Of a stretch of 64,000 nt of DNA, positions 59,936 through 64,000 are shown piece by piece. The notes below the pieces were generated by a model. The model saw only the letters and a program-made list of their open reading frames with translations, was not told the origin of the DNA and searched no databases. Where the stretch lies: contig NZ_VMSO01000003.1 in assembly GCF_008691045.1 (NCBI RefSeq), positions 124,001 to 188,000 of the forward strand, in the 5' to 3' direction. Position 1 is the stretch's first letter. Every line of letters starts with the position of its first letter. This stretch comes from Mediterraneibacter catenae (GTDB lineage Bacteria; Bacillota; Clostridia; Lachnospirales; Lachnospiraceae). The position numbers and the translations under genes were made by a program.

Positions 59936-62053
59936 TTGGCTGGAAGAGAATATCCATTAGAGAGAACCAGAAATATCGGTATCATGGCGCATATCGATGC
60001 GGGTAAGACAACGCTTACAGAGCGTATTCTCTACTATACCGGTGTTAACTACAAGATCGGTGATACTCATGAAGGTACTGCTACCATGGACTGGATGGAA
60101 CAGGAGCAGGAGAGAGGTATCACGATCACTTCAGCCGCTACGACATGTCACTGGACTCTGGAAGAGAAAACGAAACCGAAACCGGGTGCTCTGGAGCATC
60201 GTATCAATATCATCGATACTCCGGGACACGTTGACTTTACCGTAGAGGTTGAGCGTTCACTCCGTGTACTGGACGGCGCTGTAGGCGTTTTCTGTGCAAA
60301 GGGCGGTGTTGAGCCTCAGTCAGAGAACGTATGGCGTCAGGCAGACACATACAATGTACCGAGAATGGCATTCATCAACAAGATGGACATTCTTGGAGCT
60401 GATTTCTACAATGCAGTAGATCAGATCAAGACAAGACTTGGCAAAAATGCTATCTGTCTTCAGCTTCCAATCGGAAAAGAAGACGAATTCAAGGGAATCA
60501 TCGACCTGTTCGAAATGCAGGCTTACATCTACAACGATGATAAGGGTGATGACATCACAGTATGCGACATTCCGGAAGAAATGCAGGATGAAGCAGAGCT
60601 GTATCACACAGAGTTGGTGGAGAAAATCTGCGAGCTGGATGATGACCTGATGATGGAGTACCTCGAGGGAGAAGAGCCGTCAGTTGATGCTATGAAAGCT
60701 GCGCTGAGAAAAGCTACCTGCGAGTGTACGGCAGTACCGGTTTGCTGCGGTTCTGCTTACAGAAATAAAGGTGTCCAGAAGCTTCTGGATGCAGTTCTTG
60801 AATTTATGCCTGCTCCGACAGACATCCCGGCTATCAAGGGTGTTGATGAGGACGGTAATGAGGTTGAGAGACATTCTTCAGATGAAGAGCCGTTCTCAGC
60901 TCTCGTATTCAAGATCATGACAGACCCGTTTGTAGGTAAGCTTGCTTACTTCAGGGTTTACTCAGGTACTATGAACTCCGGTTCTTATGTACTGAATGCA
61001 ACTAAGAATAAGAAAGAGCGTGTCGGACGTATCCTTCAGATGCACGCAAATAAGCGTGAGGAGCTGGATAAGGTGTACTCAGGAGATATCGCTGCTGCGA
61101 TCGGTTTCAAGATCTCTACAACAGGTGATACAATCTGTGACGAGCGGCATCCTGTAATCCTTGAGTCCATGGAATTCCCGGATCCGGTTATCGAGCTTGC
61201 TATCGAGCCGAAGACAAAGGCATCTCAGGGCAAACTCGGTGAATCTCTTGCAAAACTTGCAGAGGAAGACCCGACATTCCGCGCTCATACAGATCAGGAG
61301 ACAGGACAGACGATTATCGCCGGAATGGGAGAACTCCATCTGGAGATCATCGTTGACAGACTTCTGCGTGAGTTTAAGGTAGAGGCTAATGTAGGTGCAC
61401 CGCAGGTTGCTTACAAAGAGACGATTACCAAAGCTACGGACATCGACAGCAAGTATGCAAAACAGTCCGGTGGACGTGGACAGTACGGACACTGTAAAGT
61501 TAAGTTTGAGCCAATGGATGCAAATGGTGAGGAGACATACTCCTTCGAGTCCACTGTTGTCGGCGGATCTATCCCGAAAGAGTATATCCCGGCTGTAGAC
61601 GAGGGTATCCAGGACGCAATGAAGTCCGGTATCCTTGGCGGATTCCCGGTAGTGGGTGTTCATGCAAACTGCTACGACGGATCCTATCATGAGGTCGACT
61701 CTTCCGAGATGGCGTTCCACATCGCAGGTTCTCTGGCATTTAAAGATGCTATGAAACAGGGTGCTCCGGTACTGCTTGAGCCTATCATGAAGGTTGAGGT
61801 AACAATGCCTGAAGAATATATGGGTGATATCATCGGAGACCTGAACTCTCGCCGTGGACGTATCGAGGGTATGGACGACCTTGGCGGCGGAAAGATCGTA
61901 CGTGCATTTGTTCCGCTTTCCGAGATGTTCGGATACTCTACAGACCTTCGTTCCAGAACACAGGGACGTGGTAACTACTCAATGTTCTTCGAGAGATATG
62001 AGCAGGTGCCGAAGTCTGTACAGGAAAAAGTATTATCCAATAAAAATGCGTAA
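59936..62053 (+). CDS. fusA: Elongation factor G
   Basis: A 705-residue translation GTPase that drives translocation. The G1 loop [20 protein letters not shown]3 [17 protein letters not shown] and NKMD are present. Domains IV and V are intact with [12 protein letters not shown] and [13 protein letters not shown]. It starts at TTG after TAGGAGGAAAAAA. Its length is normal for EF-G. Confidence 0.97.
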   Translation: MAGREYPLERTRNIGIMAHIDAGKTTLTERILYYTGVNYKIGDTHEGTATMDWMEQEQERGITITSAATTCHWTLEEKTKPKPGALEHRINIIDTPGHVDFTVEVERSLRVLDGAVGVFCAKGGVEPQSENVWRQADTYNVPRMAFINKMDILGADFYNAVDQIKTRLGKNAICLQLPIGKEDEFKGIIDLFEMQAYIYNDDKGDDITVCDIPEEMQDEAELYHTELVEKICELDDDLMMEYLEGEEPSVDAMKAALRKATCECTAVPVCCGSAYRNKGVQKLLDAVLEFMPAPTDIPAIKGVDEDGNEVERHSSDEEPFSALVFKIMTDPFVGKLAYFRVYSGTMNSGSYVLNATKNKKERVGRILQMHANKREELDKVYSGDIAAAIGFKISTTGDTICDERHPVILESMEFPDPVIELAIEPKTKASQGKLGESLAKLAEEDPTFRAHTDQETGQTIIAGMGELHLEIIVDRLLREFKVEANVGAPQVAYKETITKATDIDSKYAKQSGGRGQYGHCKVKFEPMDANGEETYSFESTVVGGSIPKEYIPAVDEGIQDAMKSGILGGFPVVGVHANCYDGSYHEVDSSEMAFHIAGSLAFKDAMKQGAPVLLEPIMKVEVTMPEEYMGDIIGDLNSRRGRIEGMDDLGGGKIVRAFVPLSEMFGYSTDLRSRTQGRGNYSMFFERYEQVPKSVQEKVLSNKNA

Positions 62054-62068
62054 ATCGCATAAAAAGGC

Positions 62069-62109
62069 TTGAAAAACGGCTAAGTATGAAATATAATCAA
62101 ACTTAGCCG
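62069..62109 (+). promoter_or_regulatory. Promoter before tuf, overlapping a hairpin
   Basis: TTGAAA (62069-62074) and TATAAT (62092-62097) are 17 bases apart. The same DNA folds: CGGCTAAGT (62077-62085) pairs with ACTTAGCCG (62101-62109). The -10 box sits in the loop. This could give tuf extra transcription apart from fusA. Confidence 0.65.
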
Positions 62110-62171
62110 AGTAAAATCGAAACCATAAAATGCCCGCAAAACCGGGCGCAGATTTAAGGAGGATATTCAAA

Positions 62172-63365
62172 ATGGCAAAAGCTAAATTTGAAAGAACAAA
62201 ACCGCATTGTAATATCGGTACTATCGGCCACGTTGACCATGGTAAAACAACACTGACAGCGGCTATCACAAAGACTCTGTCTCACAGAGTTGCTGGTAAC
62301 GCAGCAGTTGATTTCGAGAACATTGACAAGGCTCCGGAGGAGAGAGAGCGTGGTATCACAATTTCTACAGCACACGTTGAGTATGAGACAGAGAAACGTC
62401 ACTATGCACACGTTGACTGCCCGGGACATGCTGACTACGTTAAGAACATGATCACTGGTGCTGCTCAGATGGACGGTGCTATCCTTGTAGTTGCTGCAAC
62501 TGACGGTGTTATGGCTCAGACAAAAGAGCACATCCTTCTTTCCCGTCAGGTTAACGTTCCGTACATCGTTGTATTCATGAACAAATGTGACATGGTAGAC
62601 GATGAGGAGCTGCTTGAGCTTGTAGAGATGGAGATCCGTGAGGTTCTCAACGAGTATGAGTTCCCGGGAGATGACACACCGGTTATTCAGGGTTCTGCTC
62701 TGAAAGCTCTTGAGGATCCGGACGGAGAGTGGGGAGACAAGATCATGGAGCTCATGGACGCTGTTGATGAGTGGATCCCGACTCCTGAGCGTGACACAGA
62801 CAAACCGTTCCTGATGCCGGTAGAGGACGTATTCTCTATCACAGGACGTGGTACTGTTGCTACAGGTAGAGTAGAGCGTGGTACTCTTCACATTTCTGAC
62901 GAAGTTGAAATCATCGGTATCCACGATGATGTTAAGAAGACAGTTGTAACTGGTATCGAGATGTTCCGTAAGCTGCTCGACGAGGCTCGTGCAGGTGATA
63001 ACATCGGTGCTCTTCTTCGTGGTGTTCAGAGAACAGAGATCGAAAGAGGACAGGTTCTTATCAAACCAGGTACAGTTACATGCCATACAAAATTCACATG
63101 CCAGGTTTACGTCCTGACAAAAGATGAGGGTGGCCGTCATACACCGTTCTTCAACAACTATCGTCCGCAGTTCTACTTCAGAACAACAGACGTAACAGGT
63201 GTTTGCGAGCTTCCGGAAGGCACAGAGATGTGCATGCCTGGAGATCACGTTACAATGACAGTTGAACTGATCCACCCGGTAGCTATGGAGGAAGGTCTGA
63301 GATTCGCTATCCGTGAAGGTGGCCGTACAGTAGGATCTGGTACAGTAGCATCTATCATCGAGTAA
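62172..63365 (+). CDS. tuf: Elongation factor Tu
   Basis: A 397-residue GTPase that brings aminoacyl-tRNA to the ribosome. The G1 loop [30 protein letters not shown] and NKCD are intact, and the C-terminal domain ends with [16 protein letters not shown] chose the ATG at 62172 after AAGGAGGATATTC; the frame opens at 62130. Codon use is strongly biased, as expected of a very highly expressed gene. Confidence 0.98.
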   Translation: MAKAKFERTKPHCNIGTIGHVDHGKTTLTAAITKTLSHRVAGNAAVDFENIDKAPEERERGITISTAHVEYETEKRHYAHVDCPGHADYVKNMITGAAQMDGAILVVAATDGVMAQTKEHILLSRQVNVPYIVVFMNKCDMVDDEELLELVEMEIREVLNEYEFPGDDTPVIQGSALKALEDPDGEWGDKIMELMDAVDEWIPTPERDTDKPFLMPVEDVFSITGRGTVATGRVERGTLHISDEVEIIGIHDDVKKTVVTGIEMFRKLLDEARAGDNIGALLRGVQRTEIERGQVLIKPGTVTCHTKFTCQVYVLTKDEGGRHTPFFNNYRPQFYFRTTDVTGVCELPEGTEMCMPGDHVTMTVELIHPVAMEEGLRFAIREGGRTVGSGTVASIIE

Positions 63366-63401
63366 TTTTCGCGTTGGCAATGAGCCGTGCGATAAAATAA
63401 G

Positions 63402-63445
63402 AGAAGACCCGCAGGAAGTGCTTGCATTTCCCCGCGGGTCTTCTT
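63402..63445 (+). terminator. Terminator after tuf
   Basis: AGAAGACCCGC (63402-63412) pairs with GCGGGTCTTCT near 63434-63444 around a loop that can extend the stem, with T-rich sequence after it. The following 200 bases show no gene. Confidence 0.85.
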
Positions 63446-63534
63446 TTATTTTGTAATAGAGCGAAGCCCGCAAGCTAAATGAAGCGGAATTGAGAAGATT
63501 TTCATGTTCTTTCTGCAGGTAAGAGCTGTTTTGA

Positions 63535-63563
63535 TTTACAGTATTATTGGAGCAGTATATAAT
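63535..63563 (+). promoter_or_regulatory. Sigma-A promoter of the gene at the right edge
   Basis: TTTACA (63535-63540) and TATAAT (63558-63563) are 17 bases apart, 118 bases before the start of the last gene. Confidence 0.75.
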
Positions 63564-63681
63564 GAAAAAAAGGAGTAAAAATCATAAATCTTCAGACAGT
63601 GCCAATGCATAGAAACAGTTAAAGTTTCAGAAGTTTTAAAGTGCGGCGGAGAAATTGCCGTGTAGGAGCAGGAGGTACGAT

Positions 63682-64000
63682 ATGATTTTATATATAGCTA
63701 TCGCGGTCGCCCTGATTATTAATATTATAAATCCCCGAATTCTGTGGCGTATCGATTCATGGAAGTATAAGAATGCCTCAAAAGCAGAGCCTTCACCCTT
63801 ATATCTTTTCTTATGCAGGGGATTATCACTGCTGGGGGTGGTCATTCTAATTATGGCCGTTTATTTTCGTCCGATGAATTTGACGGATCTTGTCGATTGG
63901 AATTCTAAGCTTCGGATTACGCAGCAGTATATGGGGGTAAAAAACGGCGAACCATATATCGATTCCGAAGGCTATAATGAACTGTCAGAAGAGCAGCTGG
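63682..64000 (+). CDS. Small membrane protein, DUF6199-like (cut by the window end)
   Basis: An open frame of at least 106 codons that runs off the window. It opens MILYIAIAVALIINIINPRI (first membrane helix), followed by LWRIDSWKYKNASKAEPS and a second helix (LLGVVILIMAVYF), then a soluble part. The block WRIDSWKYKNASKAEPS resembles DUF6199 small membrane proteins, an assignment from memory. GGAGGTACGAT precedes the ATG. Function unknown. Confidence 0.7.
   Translation, partial: MILYIAIAVALIINIINPRILWRIDSWKYKNASKAEPSPLYLFLCRGLSLLGVVILIMAVYFRPMNLTDLVDWNSKLRITQQYMGVKNGEPYIDSEGYNELSEEQL

Noticed and set aside
62154-63473. A 439-codon open frame antisense to tuf
   Set aside because: It mirrors the strongly biased codons of tuf, has no family-like sequence and no good start; it is a shadow.

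Overview
The window looks like a chromosomal segment of a Gram-positive anaerobe of the class Clostridia, most likely family Lachnospiraceae. The reasons are AGGAGG-type ribosome binding sites with frequent GTG and TTG starts, a large clostridial-type SRP RNA, a V-type (Ntp) ATPase operon, a glgC-glgD pair, a Pro T-box in front of a short archaeal-type proS, and a kdpD-like kinase reduced to its membrane and kinase parts. Species cannot be fixed from sequence reading alone.

Left part (1-14.5 kb): the end of a PiT phosphate transporter with its DUF47 partner, a degenerate GGDEF-EAL protein, a phosphopantetheinyl transferase, a D,D-carboxypeptidase, an XRE-type protein with an acidic tail, a dNTP triphosphohydrolase, tadA, a DUF2798 membrane protein, the SRP RNA gene (minus strand), a B12-type radical SAM protein, a 33-residue membrane peptide, an AIR-synthase/HypE-like protein, an Lrp regulator, an aminotransferase and trmL.

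14.5-23.6 kb: a complete nine-gene V-type ATPase operon (stalk, I, K, E, C, F, A, B, D) behind a clear sigma-A promoter. The K subunit carries the residues of a sodium site. Three tandem 58-bp repeats sit at the ntpB-ntpD junction, and the first supplies the end of ntpB. An AI-2E family transporter follows.

25-42.4 kb: the transcription/translation cluster rpmG-secE-nusG-rplK-rplA // rplJ-rplL // rpoB-rpoC. An operon of three condensin genes related to Wadjet jetABC is wedged between rplA and rplJ, with its own promoter and no recognisable jetD nuclease gene. Leaders resembling the 23S rRNA site for L1 precede both rplK and rplA. An L10-type leader with an attenuator precedes rplJ.

42.4-49.1 kb (minus strand): a KdpDE-like two-component pair, a divergent PRPP-synthetase-like protein, a DnaC/DnaI-like helicase loader, a DnaD-domain protein and murC. 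Two DnaA boxes lie upstream of the dnaD-like gene.

49.3-58.3 kb: glgC-glgD, spoVG, an RluA-family pseudouridine synthase (minus strand), an XpaC-TelA pair, T-box-controlled proS, and a cysteine-synthase-like gene.

58.3-64 kb: a MITE-like repeat with 17-bp inverted ends and an older copy beside it, then rpsL-rpsG-fusA-tuf, with an extra promoter inside a hairpin before tuf. The first part of a short membrane protein gene runs off the right edge. The most unusual items are the jetABC insertion without jetD, the doubled L1-site leaders, the two repeat families, and the DnaA boxes in front of the replication-loader genes.
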